DNA from: CAZMGV01 sp964565925
GTDB taxonomy: Bacteria; JAGRBM01; JAHCIT01
Reading direction: 5' to 3'
DNA: 64,000 bases
Assembly (NCBI GenBank): GCA_964565925.1
Contig: CAZMGV010000012.1
Span: 77,617-141,616 of the forward strand
Position numbers and translations under genes: made by a program. The notes under the pieces are model-generated. The model saw only the letters and a list, made by a program, of their open reading frames with translations. It did not search any database and was not told where the DNA came from. Shown here piece by piece: positions 7,664 to 16,931 of this stretch. The first letter of the stretch is position 1. Each line of letters starts with the position of its first letter.

Positions 7664-8736
7664 CCGTTCACCACTTTCTGGAGCGGGAATCCGGCGACTT
7701 CCTTCGCCGGCACACCGGCGTTGGGTTCCGGGGCCACCGACTTTCGCATCCAGAGCACAGCGGCGTGGTTCGCCTTTTCAGGCTTCGTGAACCGGAAGGT
7801 TACACCCGCAGGGACGCGGATCCCGTCTGCTTCGCCCATCTGGGCACGGGCGAGGAGCTTTCCGTTCTTATCGGTGAACTCGACGGCCGGTTCGCCCAGG
7901 AATGACATGATGTAGGAGTGCATGTCGCTCCGGTAGGTTTTCCCGATCGTGCCTTCGGTCACGATGAAATCGAGCGTGGCCGTGCCGACCCGGGCTATCG
8001 CCTCGGGTTCGTCCAGCGGGCGTTTTGCGTCGATCGCCATGCCGATCAGGTTTTTCACGTTGATCCGGTCCTTGGTGCGTTCCGGAAGGTCATGGTGAAC
8101 CTTGATCTCGTTCACTTTCACCTTGGCGAACTCCGGCAGACGCTCGCCGGACCAGTCGGCCTGGCCGTCGGTCATTTTCACGCTTTTCGCGGGCGCCAGC
8201 GTCTCGTTGTAGTCCACCTTGCCGGCGGTGCAGAAGACCGCCGCGAACACCTTGCGGCGCAGTTCGTCGGGCGGATTGAAGATCTTGTGCGGCTCCTTGA
8301 GCTTGCCCGGCCAGTGCGACATGCCGACCGGATGCACAGTCATGGTACCGTTGGCGCATTTCACGTAGCCCAGCTGCTCGGCGCTGTCGGTATCGGTAAA
8401 AACGGTACGGCCGGGAAAGGCGTCGGCCATGTCGTCGCCGGTCAGGAACAGCAGGTTGTATTCGTCGCCCCAGTTGCTGTGGCCGAAGTAGAGCGGCTCG
8501 CTCGCCGTCGCCATCTCGATCACCGTGTCGTCAATACGCATGACGATTTCGAGGATGTGCTCGAGCCGAACCTTCGCTCCGGCGCGGGCCCTGAGGTTCA
8601 TCCAGCCGAACTTGTCCTTGTGCGGGTCTTCCCGGTCGCGGAACGCGTCCATCGGGACGACTTCAACGCCCGGCTCGGGCGTGAGCGTGCCGGGTTTGAT
8701 CTTCCAGAACTTGCACCCCTGATGGTATTCGGTCAC
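7660..8736 (-). CDS. Unknown 358-residue protein, possible cupin-like C-terminus
   Basis: Not recognised with confidence. It is soluble, with no signal peptide. The C-terminal third (FIVTEGTIGKTYRSDMHSYI, then ADGIRVPAGVTFRFTKPEKA) has the strand spacing and the Gly-x-x-x-Pro-Ala-Gly turn of cupin barrels, though the metal-binding histidines are not clear. A GTG at 8778 would add 14 residues, but the GTG at 8736 has a near-perfect GGGGAGG six bases upstream, so I start there (MTEYHQGCKFWK). It is coupled to the 114-residue gene downstream by an ATGA overlap. Confidence 0.7.
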   Translation of the reverse strand: MTEYHQGCKFWKIKPGTLTPEPGVEVVPMDAFRDREDPHKDKFGWMNLRARAGAKVRLEHILEIVMRIDDTVIEMATASEPLYFGHSNWGDEYNLLFLTGDDMADAFPGRTVFTDTDSAEQLGYVKCANGTMTVHPVGMSHWPGKLKEPHKIFNPPDELRRKVFAAVFCTAGKVDYNETLAPAKSVKMTDGQADWSGERLPEFAKVKVNEIKVHHDLPERTKDRINVKNLIGMAIDAKRPLDEPEAIARVGTATLDFIVTEGTIGKTYRSDMHSYIMSFLGEPAVEFTDKNGKLLARAQMGEADGIRVPAGVTFRFTKPEKANHAAVLWMRKSVAPEPNAGVPAKEVAGFPLQKVVNG

Positions 8737-8742
8737 GCGAAA

Positions 8743-8749
8743 CCTCCCC
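8743..8749 (-). promoter_or_regulatory. Ribosome-binding site deciding the GTG start at 8736
   Basis: On the minus strand GGGGAGG precedes GTG (8736) by six bases. The upstream in-frame GTG at 8778 has no such site. Confidence 0.65.
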
Positions 8750-8821
8750 GGACCTGGGCTGACAGAGGCGTCAGCCACGCGGGTTCATAGATTGATTATG
8801 GCGGTTCGCCAAGCCGGGCGG

Positions 8822-9217
8822 TTACCGGGGGGGTTTCACCTTCACATCGAAGGAAGGCGATTTATGGTCGTCCTTGGGCTTGAACTCGATATCCACGCTC
8901 ATGCGGACATTGAGGCCTTCGAGCGCCTTCTGCAGGAGCTCGGCCGGTTCGCGGTCCTTCAGGAGCGTCGTCGCCACTTCTTTTGCGATCGCCTGGAACA
9001 GCTCTTCCTTGGTCTTGTTCGACTGGCTGATGAAATAGCTGACCGCGTCGGTGGGGACCTTGATATCCGCCAGCGCCCGCCGGACGTTGTCCTCGGTCAT
9101 AAAGACCGCCCCGAGACTGGTGTAGATCGCCTTCTTCACGCTGTCGGGAACGATCCCGTCCAGCCGGTCGCCAAGGCGCTTGCGGCCCTCGCGCTCGTCC
9201 GAATCATGTTCCGCCAT
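8822..9217 (-). CDS. Small unknown soluble protein, helical with acidic N-terminus
   Basis: 131 residues, not recognised. It has a charged N-terminus (MAEHDSDEREGRKRLGDRLD), a helical middle (DSVKKAIYTSLGAVFMTEDN, LADIKVPTDAVSYFISQSNK) and a C-terminal strand pair (LNVRMSVDIEFKP). The frame opens at a GTG (9223), but a GAGGA sits seven bases before the ATG at 9217, so I start there. The middle resembles helical granule- or envelope-associated proteins in general character only; I do not assign a family. Confidence 0.65.
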   Translation of the reverse strand: MAEHDSDEREGRKRLGDRLDGIVPDSVKKAIYTSLGAVFMTEDNVRRALADIKVPTDAVSYFISQSNKTKEELFQAIAKEVATTLLKDREPAELLQKALEGLNVRMSVDIEFKPKDDHKSPSFDVKVKPPR

Positions 9218-9323
9218 GGTCACATCCTCGCCTTCGCCGCCCGCGAAGTTTTCCGTCCTGAATGACGGTATTATGGCATACGGAGTAGACCCCGGCGACG
9301 GAACTCCCTAACATTCCGGCAGT

Positions 9324-10544
9324 TTGAGACTTTCACTTACATACCGGTTTCTGGCAAGCCTGGCCCTCTTCGCACTGTGCGGTCCGGCGGCTCCGGCCCG
9401 GGCCCAGACCCCAGCCCCGGAAGAGCCTGTCATCCAGGTGCCCGCAGCCGATGTGGCGGTGCCCGATACCGCGCCGCCCCCGGTGCCGGTGGACGACACC
9501 CCCCGGACCGTCCCCCAACCCGAAGGAGAGACCCCCGCCCAGCCGGTCCAGCCCGCGCCTCCGGCACCGCCGATCGCGCCTGCAAGCGGCGGCGGCATAG
9601 GCGCCAGTCCGGACGCCGAAGCCCGCAGCAAGGGAAACCAGATCTTCCGGCGCGGCCAGAAATGCTACGAGGATCTCAACTACAGCTGCGCCGAGTCGGC
9701 CTTCCGCGAAGCCACCAACTACGTCAACGATCCGAAATATCACGTCTATCTGGCCTATACGTTCGCCGCCACGGACCGGCAGAAGCTGGCCGTGGACGAG
9801 TTCGCGGCGGCCCTCAGGCTGGACTCCGCCATCACGGTCGATCCCAAAGAGCAGTCGCCCAAAATCATCCGGGCCTATGATCTCGCCCGGGAACAGGTGG
9901 CCGCCGACGAGACCGTCGCCAAGGAAAGCATTATCAAGAAGGGCAGCGCCTTCATCGACGAGCTGTTCCGCGACACGATTTCAACCGTGACGTCCACCAT
10001 GTCAAAGCCGTTCCTTCCCGAAAAGCCGCAGGGGCTCATGTGGAAAGACGTGCCCATGAACAGCAAGAGCCGCTACACGCTGGCGCTGGGGTTCAACGTC
10101 CCGGTGGACGACAAATACGCGGGCCGCAACGAGGCGTTCCAGCCCGATATCGCGCTCATGGCGGGCTACGCCTACCAGCCGCAGATCAACCATTTCGCCT
10201 TCGGCGGGCGGTTGATCTATTCGCGCAACAAACAGCGCAACACGCCCGGCCCGGTCGCCCTGGAAGTGGCGACGGCGTCGGGGTTCTTCGAGCTGCACCA
10301 GCCGGTGGAGGCGTTCCTGCTGTTCGGCCGGGCCGAGGTGGGCGGAGCGTTCTCGGGTATCGACAGCCTGACCCAGGAAACGGGCCTGATGACCGGCGGT
10401 TCCGCCGGGATCTCGGCGCTGGTCACCGACCGCGTGTCACTCGAAATCTCCGCCACGTTCCAGGCGCTCTTCGGTGCCGGAACGCCGAACCGCAATCCGA
10501 GCTACCGGATGCCGTTCTTCTTCGGCGTGAACTATCTGTACTGA
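9324..10544 (+). CDS. Exported TPR-containing, probably outer-membrane, protein
   Basis: 406 residues from a TTG start (MRLSLTYRFLASLALFALCG), with a signal peptide cleaved after ARAQ. A Pro/Ala-rich linker follows (about 30-95). A TPR-like helical pair spans about 100-175 (GNQIFRRGQKCYEDLNYSCA, KYHVYLAYTFAATDRQKLAV). The C-terminal half is rich in alternating aromatic and polar strands (ALMAGYAYQPQINHFAFGGR, VSLEISATFQALFG), which reads as a small barrel ending in GVNYLY. No family is assigned. The TTG start lacks a good ribosome-binding site but is needed for the signal peptide. Confidence 0.7.
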   Translation: MRLSLTYRFLASLALFALCGPAAPARAQTPAPEEPVIQVPAADVAVPDTAPPPVPVDDTPRTVPQPEGETPAQPVQPAPPAPPIAPASGGGIGASPDAEARSKGNQIFRRGQKCYEDLNYSCAESAFREATNYVNDPKYHVYLAYTFAATDRQKLAVDEFAAALRLDSAITVDPKEQSPKIIRAYDLAREQVAADETVAKESIIKKGSAFIDELFRDTISTVTSTMSKPFLPEKPQGLMWKDVPMNSKSRYTLALGFNVPVDDKYAGRNEAFQPDIALMAGYAYQPQINHFAFGGRLIYSRNKQRNTPGPVALEVATASGFFELHQPVEAFLLFGRAEVGGAFSGIDSLTQETGLMTGGSAGISALVTDRVSLEISATFQALFGAGTPNRNPSYRMPFFFGVNYLY

Positions 10545-10595
10545 TCGTTACGACAACCGGCCCGGACAGGTTCCGGACCTTGAGGGGGAGACACC

Positions 10596-11618
10596 ATGCG
10601 CCAGGTCTGGATCACGAAAGCGGGCGAACCCGAAGTCCTGAAAGTGAAAGAAGCACCGGACCCGGAGCCTAAAGCCGGAGAGATCCGGATCAGGGTGGAA
10701 GCCGCCGGGGTCAACTTCGCCGACATCATGGGCCGCATGGGAATGTATCCCGACCTGCCGGGCATTCCGATCGTCGTGGGCTACGAAGTCGCGGGCCGCG
10801 TGGACAAGGTGGGCGACGGGGTTTCCGCAGGCTGGACCGGCAAGGACGTCTTCGCCATGACCCGGTTCGGCGGCTATTCGAGCCTCGTCTGCGTGCCTGA
10901 AAAACAGGTGTTCGAACGGCCCCAGGGAATGTCCGCCCTTGAGGGCGCCGCCTTCCCGGTCGTCTACTTCACCGCCTATCAGCTGATTATCGCCATGGGC
11001 GGCCTCAAGGAAGGCGAGACCATCCTCATCCATTCGGCGGGCGGCGGTGTGGGCATTGCGGCCATCCAGCTGGCGCGCAAGATCGGCGCCCGGATTATCG
11101 GCACCGCGTCGAAATCGAAGCACGACTACCTGAAGAGCATCGGTGTTCATCACTGCATCGACTACCGGACCGAGGATTTCGAAAAGCGCGTGAAGGAGAT
11201 CACCGGCGGCCGCGGCGTGGAACTGATTATCGACGCCGTGGGCGGCGATTCGTTCAAGAAGGGGTTCCGGATACTCGCCCCCACCGGGCGGCTCGGCATG
11301 TTCGGCATGTCGGATGCCGCCACCGGCAAGTCGCGCAGCATCATCGACCTGCTGAAGATGGTCGCCGGAATGCCATGGCTCCAGATCAACCCGGTCACGC
11401 TGATGAACGAGAACAAGGCGGCCTTCGGTGTGAACATGGGACACATGTGGGGCGAGGTGGACCGGCTGCGCACCTGGGGGACGGAGCTGCTATCCCTCTA
11501 CAAGGAAGGCATCGTGAAGCCGCTCGTCGACAAGACGTTCAGCTTCGAGGACGCGCCCAAGGCGCATCACTATATCCAAGACCGCAAGAACGTCGGGAAA
11601 GTGCTGCTGGTTCCCTGA
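10596..11618 (+). CDS. Medium-chain oxidoreductase, VAT-1/quinone oxidoreductase type
   Basis: A 340-residue NADPH-dependent medium-chain dehydrogenase/reductase without the structural-zinc cysteines. It has an N-terminal GroES-like domain (GVNFADIMGRMGMYPDLPG, GYEVAGRV) and a Rossmann domain with HSAGGGVGIAAIQLARKIGA near residue 146. IMGRMGMYP and the C-terminal DAPKAHHYIQDRKNVGKVLL are like the VAT-1 subgroup. The substrate is unknown; quinones or enones are usual for the family. A GGGGGAG ribosome-binding site sits just before the ATG. It stands alone, convergent with mreB. Confidence 0.88.
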   Translation: MRQVWITKAGEPEVLKVKEAPDPEPKAGEIRIRVEAAGVNFADIMGRMGMYPDLPGIPIVVGYEVAGRVDKVGDGVSAGWTGKDVFAMTRFGGYSSLVCVPEKQVFERPQGMSALEGAAFPVVYFTAYQLIIAMGGLKEGETILIHSAGGGVGIAAIQLARKIGARIIGTASKSKHDYLKSIGVHHCIDYRTEDFEKRVKEITGGRGVELIIDAVGGDSFKKGFRILAPTGRLGMFGMSDAATGKSRSIIDLLKMVAGMPWLQINPVTLMNENKAAFGVNMGHMWGEVDRLRTWGTELLSLYKEGIVKPLVDKTFSFEDAPKAHHYIQDRKNVGKVLLVP

Positions 11619-11645
11619 GACCGGCGAAACCCGCCAGTCCTGGAA

Positions 11646-12689
<1,044 letters not shown>

Positions 12690-12755
12690 GCTAACCAGCT
12701 TTCGTCAGTTGAATTACTGCCTTAATAAATAAAGGGACCAGGCCCCAAGCGCAAA

Positions 12756-12781
12756 CAAAAAATGCATGAAATGCGTTTCAT
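12756..12781 (-). terminator. Weak intrinsic terminator after the cystathionine-synthase-type gene
   Basis: On the minus strand ATGAAA, CGCA loop, TTTCAT, then GCATTTTTTG. The stem is six A/T-rich pairs with a T6 tract. It lies just past the stop of the gene ending at 12794, but the stem is weak. Confidence 0.4.
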
Positions 12782-12793
12782 CGCCTTCCGTGC

Positions 12794-13981
12794 TCAACCG
12801 GGAACCACTTTAAGGGCCTGGTCGAGGTCGTCGATCAGGTCCTGTGTGTCTTCCACCCCGACGGCGAACCGAACCAGCTGGTCCGAGATTCCCACCGCTT
12901 TCCGCTCTTCGGTGGTCAGTTCGTAGAAACTCATCAGCGAGGGCTGCTCGATCAGGCTCTCGACACCGCCCAGAGACGGTGCGATATACGGGATCTTGCA
13001 GGCATCGATGAACTTCGAGATCTGCTGGAGCGTCGCCTTCACCTCGAAGGATACCACACCGCCGTAACCCTTCATCTGGTCTCTCGCCACGTCGTAGTTA
13101 TGGTGGTGTTCCAGCCCCGGGTAGTAGACCATCTGGATCTTGGGGTGCTTGTTCAGATAGCGGGCGATCGCCATGGCCGATTCGTTCTGGCGGGCCATCC
13201 GCAGCGGAAAGGTCTTAAGACCCCGGATCAGCAGATAGGCCGCCTGGGGGTCCGGAATGCCGCCCAGAATCCCCTGGAACTTGCGGATGCCGTCGACGAA
13301 GTCCTTCTTGCCGCAGATCACTCCGGCCAGCAGGTCGTTGTGTCCGCCCAGGTATTTGGTCGCCGAATGGAGCACCAGATCGACGCCGTAGTCCAGCGGG
13401 GTCTGGTTGTAGGGGGTGGCGAAGGTCGAATCGATAATCACCTTGATCCGGTGACGTTTGGCGATCGCGACCACCTTCGGCAGGTCGATCACGTTCATGT
13501 ACGGATTGGTGGGCGACTCGGAGAAAAGCAGTTTCGTTTTGGGCGTGATCGCCTTTTCCAGCGCGACGTAGTCCCGCGGATCGACGATGGAGGTTTCTAC
13601 GCCGAACTTGGACAGGATCTGCTGGCAGAACTGCCGGGTCCGGCGGTAGGAGTCGGACGTGAGGATCATGTGGTCGCCGGACTTCATCAGCGCCATCAGC
13701 GTCGTGGTCGTGGCGCACATCCCCGACGGAAACAGCAGCGCGTCCTCCGCGTGGTCCAGCGTGGCGAGCTTCAGCTCCACCGCGCGGACGGTCGGGTTGC
13801 CGTAGCGGCCGTATTCCATCCGGTCCAGCTTGCCGTCCATGTAGTCGCAGACTTCCTGCGAATCTTTGAAGACGTAGGTGGAGGTCTGGTGAATAGGCGT
13901 CGTGATCGCGTGCGCGGCCTTGGTGCGGGGTTCGCCGCCGTGGACCGCCAGCGTGGAGATTCCGGGTTTCTTGTCGCTCAT
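12794..13981 (-). CDS. Trans-sulfuration PLP enzyme, probably cystathionine gamma-synthase (gamma-lyase or sulfhydrylase possible)
   Basis: 395 residues of the Cys/Met-metabolism PLP family. The PLP-binding lysine is in HSATKYLGGHND. YGRYGNPT and SPTNPYMNVIDLPKV are also family signatures, as is SLGGVESLIEQPSLMSF near the end. Members differ in reaction (cystathionine gamma-synthase, gamma-lyase, acylhomoserine sulfhydrylase), and sequence alone does not separate them here. The gene starts two bases after threonine synthase and must be co-translated with it. Both enzymes draw on the homoserine branch, which favours a biosynthetic gamma-synthase. Confidence 0.9.
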   Translation of the reverse strand: MSDKKPGISTLAVHGGEPRTKAAHAITTPIHQTSTYVFKDSQEVCDYMDGKLDRMEYGRYGNPTVRAVELKLATLDHAEDALLFPSGMCATTTTLMALMKSGDHMILTSDSYRRTRQFCQQILSKFGVETSIVDPRDYVALEKAITPKTKLLFSESPTNPYMNVIDLPKVVAIAKRHRIKVIIDSTFATPYNQTPLDYGVDLVLHSATKYLGGHNDLLAGVICGKKDFVDGIRKFQGILGGIPDPQAAYLLIRGLKTFPLRMARQNESAMAIARYLNKHPKIQMVYYPGLEHHHNYDVARDQMKGYGGVVSFEVKATLQQISKFIDACKIPYIAPSLGGVESLIEQPSLMSFYELTTEERKAVGISDQLVRFAVGVEDTQDLIDDLDQALKVVPG

Positions 13982-13983
13982 GG

Positions 13984-15339
13984 TTATGCCTTGCGGGTGC
14001 TGCCGAGACGGTCGAGGATAGCGCTTCGCACCGCCTCCGCGTCATTGGGGAGTTCCACCAGCTTGTTGGCGTATCTGGACAGCACGCCCTGGATCTGGCT
14101 CCGGTGGTAGTCGACCTTGAACTCCGTGAACTTGAGGCCGTGGGCCGTCGAAACAACGACCACCTTGTCCTTGGGCTTGATCTCGCCCTTTTCGACCAGC
14201 TTGATGAACGCCGACAGCGCCACGCCGGTGTGCGGGCAGTTGAAGGTGCCGGTCAGGTCCACCCGGGCCGCCGCATTGGCCAGTTCCTCTTCGGACGCCT
14301 CTTCAACGATTCCGCCGAATTTCTTCAGTACGCGTACGGCCCGCTTGTAGGAGACAGGGTTTCCGATCCGGATCGCGGAGGCGAGCGTGGGCTTGGCCGT
14401 CACCGGCTCGAAATGCTCGAAGCCGTTCTTGTAGGCGAGGTAGAGCGGATTGGCATTCTGGGCCTGCGCACAGCAGATGCGCGGCATCTTCGTGATGAGG
14501 CCCAGCTCCATCATCATCTCGAGCCCGCGGCCCAGCGCGCTGACGTTGCCCAGGTTTCCGCCCGGGATGATGATCCAGTCGGGCACTTCCCAGTCGAACT
14601 GCTGGACGATCTCGATGCCGACGGTCTTCTGGCCCTCGACCCGGAGCGAGTTCATCGAATTGGCGAGATAAATGTTTTCCTGGATGCAGATCTTCTGCAC
14701 CAGATCCATGCAGCCGTCGAAGTCGGTATCGATCGTGAGCACCAGCGCGCCGTTGGCGACGGGCTGGATAAGCTGCGCGAGCGACACCTTGTTGCTCGGC
14801 AGAAAAACGATGCTGCGGATACCGGCGTTAGCGGCGTAGGCAGCGAGTGCGGCAGAGGTGTCGCCGGTCGAAGCGCAGGCGACCGCCGGGATCGGCACGC
14901 CGCGGGAGACCATCTCCTTCACGGCAGAGACAAGCACCGTCATGCCCAGGTCCTTGAATGAACCCGTGTGCGAGACGCCGCACTGCTTGATCCAGAGATC
15001 CGGTACGCCGAATTCGCGGCCGAACCGCTCGGCCCAGAAGAGGTTCGAGTTGCCCTCGAACATGGAGACGACGTTTTCGTTTTTAACGAGCGGGCTCACC
15101 CACTCCTTCTTGCCCCACACGCCGGAACCGTAGGGCCACGACGTCCGGCTCACGCGCGAATCGAACAGTTCGCGCCATTCCTTGCCGGACTTGAAGCTCC
15201 GGAGCCGGTCGATATCGTGCTCGACATCGAGCAGACCGCCGCACTTCCTGCAGCGGTAAATGACCTCGTCCAGCAGCGGATAAACCGCGCCGCAGTCGAT
15301 GCACTGGTACCAGGCCTTCAGGTCTTTTTCGGTCGTCAT
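13984..15339 (-). CDS. thrC: Threonine synthase
   Basis: 451 residues; converts O-phosphohomoserine to threonine with PLP. The N-terminus carries a rubredoxin-like four-cysteine pair (QCIDCGAVYP and YRCRKCGG), which may bind zinc. The PLP lysine is in HTGSFKDLGMTVLVSAVKE, the phosphate loop is in IIPGGNLGNVSALG, and CASTGDTSAALAAYAANAGI is typical of the fold-type II family. Length and layout match the plant-like class of bacterial enzymes. It is first in a two-gene unit with the cystathionine-synthase-type gene, which follows after two bases. Confidence 0.95.
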   Translation of the reverse strand: MTTEKDLKAWYQCIDCGAVYPLLDEVIYRCRKCGGLLDVEHDIDRLRSFKSGKEWRELFDSRVSRTSWPYGSGVWGKKEWVSPLVKNENVVSMFEGNSNLFWAERFGREFGVPDLWIKQCGVSHTGSFKDLGMTVLVSAVKEMVSRGVPIPAVACASTGDTSAALAAYAANAGIRSIVFLPSNKVSLAQLIQPVANGALVLTIDTDFDGCMDLVQKICIQENIYLANSMNSLRVEGQKTVGIEIVQQFDWEVPDWIIIPGGNLGNVSALGRGLEMMMELGLITKMPRICCAQAQNANPLYLAYKNGFEHFEPVTAKPTLASAIRIGNPVSYKRAVRVLKKFGGIVEEASEEELANAAARVDLTGTFNCPHTGVALSAFIKLVEKGEIKPKDKVVVVSTAHGLKFTEFKVDYHRSQIQGVLSRYANKLVELPNDAEAVRSAILDRLGSTRKA

Positions 15340-15407
15340 GAGAGGGGAAAAGCCTCGCGGGGCCGCATCCGGCCGGGCCGCACGCTAACATGTGAATTCG
15401 GCAGGTC

Positions 15408-15429
15408 AAAAGCCCGTTTCAGGGCTTTT
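15408..15429 (-). terminator. Intrinsic terminator with the stop codon in its loop
   Basis: On the minus strand AAAAGCCC, loop TGAAAC, GGGCTTTT. The TGA in the loop is the stop codon of the membrane protein encoded at 15419-16819. The reverse orientation has an equally good T-run, so it could work both ways. Confidence 0.65.
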
Positions 15430-16819
15430 TGGCAGGGGTCCAGACCACACAGGGAGCGGTTCCGGACCGGACGCAACCGAGAGCCTCCGGAACCCGTACC
15501 GGCTGCTTCAGACAGGGTTGATCGAACCCTTCCGAACAGTCCTGCGCCATCGTTATCCGGACCGGTACCGCGACATTCGTATAATATTCGGAAAAATCCG
15601 CAAAAGCCGTCAGAATGGGCGCCTCCGGCCAGTTGCCTCCCGGCATCCATATCCAGTCGGCGGCCCGTATCTCCTCATGGTGCTTTCGGACGAGATCCCG
15701 GAGCTCAATGCCTACCTGGCCGATATCCCGGTATTTCCGGTAATCGTTCCAGTTAAACCAGACGAACACGCTGACAACCACGGCAATAGCAGTCCTGACC
15801 ATGGCTGCGGGAATATGCCTGAACAATCCGTCCAGCAGAACTCCAGTTACCAGCAGAGCGCCGATCTTGGGAGTATATTCATACCGGGACTGAGCGTATC
15901 CGAATGCAACCAGAGGTGGCGCCAGGAATATCGCCGACCATAGAAGGCCGAAGCGCCCCACCCGCCCCGACCTCCAATATATCCACGGGAGCATCACAAC
16001 GAGGAGGAAGCCGAGAGCCTCTGTAACATTCAGCGGCTCCGGAAACAGACCGAAAAATAATCCGGAAAAAAGCTGAAGCGAAGCCCCGAGCAAATAGGGA
16101 ACATCCCTGAGCGCTCCCAGTTGTTCGTGGTTCTTGTACCACAGCGGATGCATCCACGAATTGCAGAACGCGAGTGCGGCGAGGGCGAAGGCGGCCGCCA
16201 GGGGCCCGGCAGCCCGGCGCCACCGTGTCTCACCGTCCTCCAGCCACCCTACATGTGCGGCAAGCAGTACCGGCATCACAACGCCCGTGGGTTTCGCCAC
16301 TGCACAGAGCACCGACGGAACAAGCGCCGCCCAGTACCACCGGGGATCTGCTGTCCCCCGGCGCCAGAACAGCACCGCTAATACGGCAAAGAACAGCACC
16401 TGGATCTCGACCGTCGCCGCACCCCATAACAACGCTTCGTTGCCGGCGCGGTGGAGCGCCGCCATCAACGCAAGCGCCGCCGCCGTTTCCCGGTTGAAGA
16501 ATTCGGCAAAAAGCACAAACAGCAGGACACTCGTGACACTGTGGAGGAACCAGCCGGTAAGACACAGAAAAACAGGCGGGCGGTCCGGAGACAGAACCAT
16601 CGCGAGTTTCCATTGAAGCATATGAAACGGGACGGGGCCGCCACGTCCGAGCATGAAATCGCCGGGGGTGAGACGCCGGGCCGCCGCTATCTGGACGAAC
16701 TCGTCATTAATAAGCCCCATCGGGTAAAGCAGCCACCAGCCGGCGAACAGGAACAGAAGCCATGCACCAGCCGCATATGTCCGGGCCCGGGGACTGAGCG
16801 AATCCCAAATACTCGACAT
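15419..16819 (-). CDS. Polytopic membrane protein, GT-C glycosyltransferase-like
   Basis: 466 residues with about ten predicted transmembrane segments (for example GAWLLFLFAGWWLLYPMGLI near 18, FAVLAVLFWR, TAIAVVVSVFVWF) and a soluble C-terminal tail of about 90 residues with three cysteines. The first periplasmic loop holds LINDEFVQIAAARRL, an acidic pair at the place where GT-C enzymes keep their catalytic Asp/Glu. This supports a dolichol- or undecaprenyl-phosphate-sugar transferase, but the family cannot be fixed. Base composition is a little less GC-rich than the neighbours. No clear ribosome-binding site precedes the ATG. Confidence 0.7.
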   Translation of the reverse strand: MSSIWDSLSPRARTYAAGAWLLFLFAGWWLLYPMGLINDEFVQIAAARRLTPGDFMLGRGGPVPFHMLQWKLAMVLSPDRPPVFLCLTGWFLHSVTSVLLFVLFAEFFNRETAAALALMAALHRAGNEALLWGAATVEIQVLFFAVLAVLFWRRGTADPRWYWAALVPSVLCAVAKPTGVVMPVLLAAHVGWLEDGETRWRRAAGPLAAAFALAALAFCNSWMHPLWYKNHEQLGALRDVPYLLGASLQLFSGLFFGLFPEPLNVTEALGFLLVVMLPWIYWRSGRVGRFGLLWSAIFLAPPLVAFGYAQSRYEYTPKIGALLVTGVLLDGLFRHIPAAMVRTAIAVVVSVFVWFNWNDYRKYRDIGQVGIELRDLVRKHHEEIRAADWIWMPGGNWPEAPILTAFADFSEYYTNVAVPVRITMAQDCSEGFDQPCLKQPVRVPEALGCVRSGTAPCVVWTPAKKP

Positions 16820-16874
16820 GGCAAAAGTATTGACGAAAGGTTCCGGTTCCGAAAGGGAAAAACCGCGCCAAAGA

Positions 16875-16901
16875 AAAACCCCGGCTTTCGGCCGGGGTTT
16901 T
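16875..16901 (-). terminator. Intrinsic terminator of the 288-residue gene
   Basis: AAAACCCCGGC (16875-16885), loop TTTCG, GCCGGGGTTTT (16891-16901): an 11-bp perfect stem. On the minus strand it is followed by T/C and lies 30 bases after the stop at 16932. It also reads as a terminator in the other direction. Confidence 0.85.
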
Positions 16902-16931
16902 CAGGTTGCGGACCCGTTTCCGGGCGCAGGC

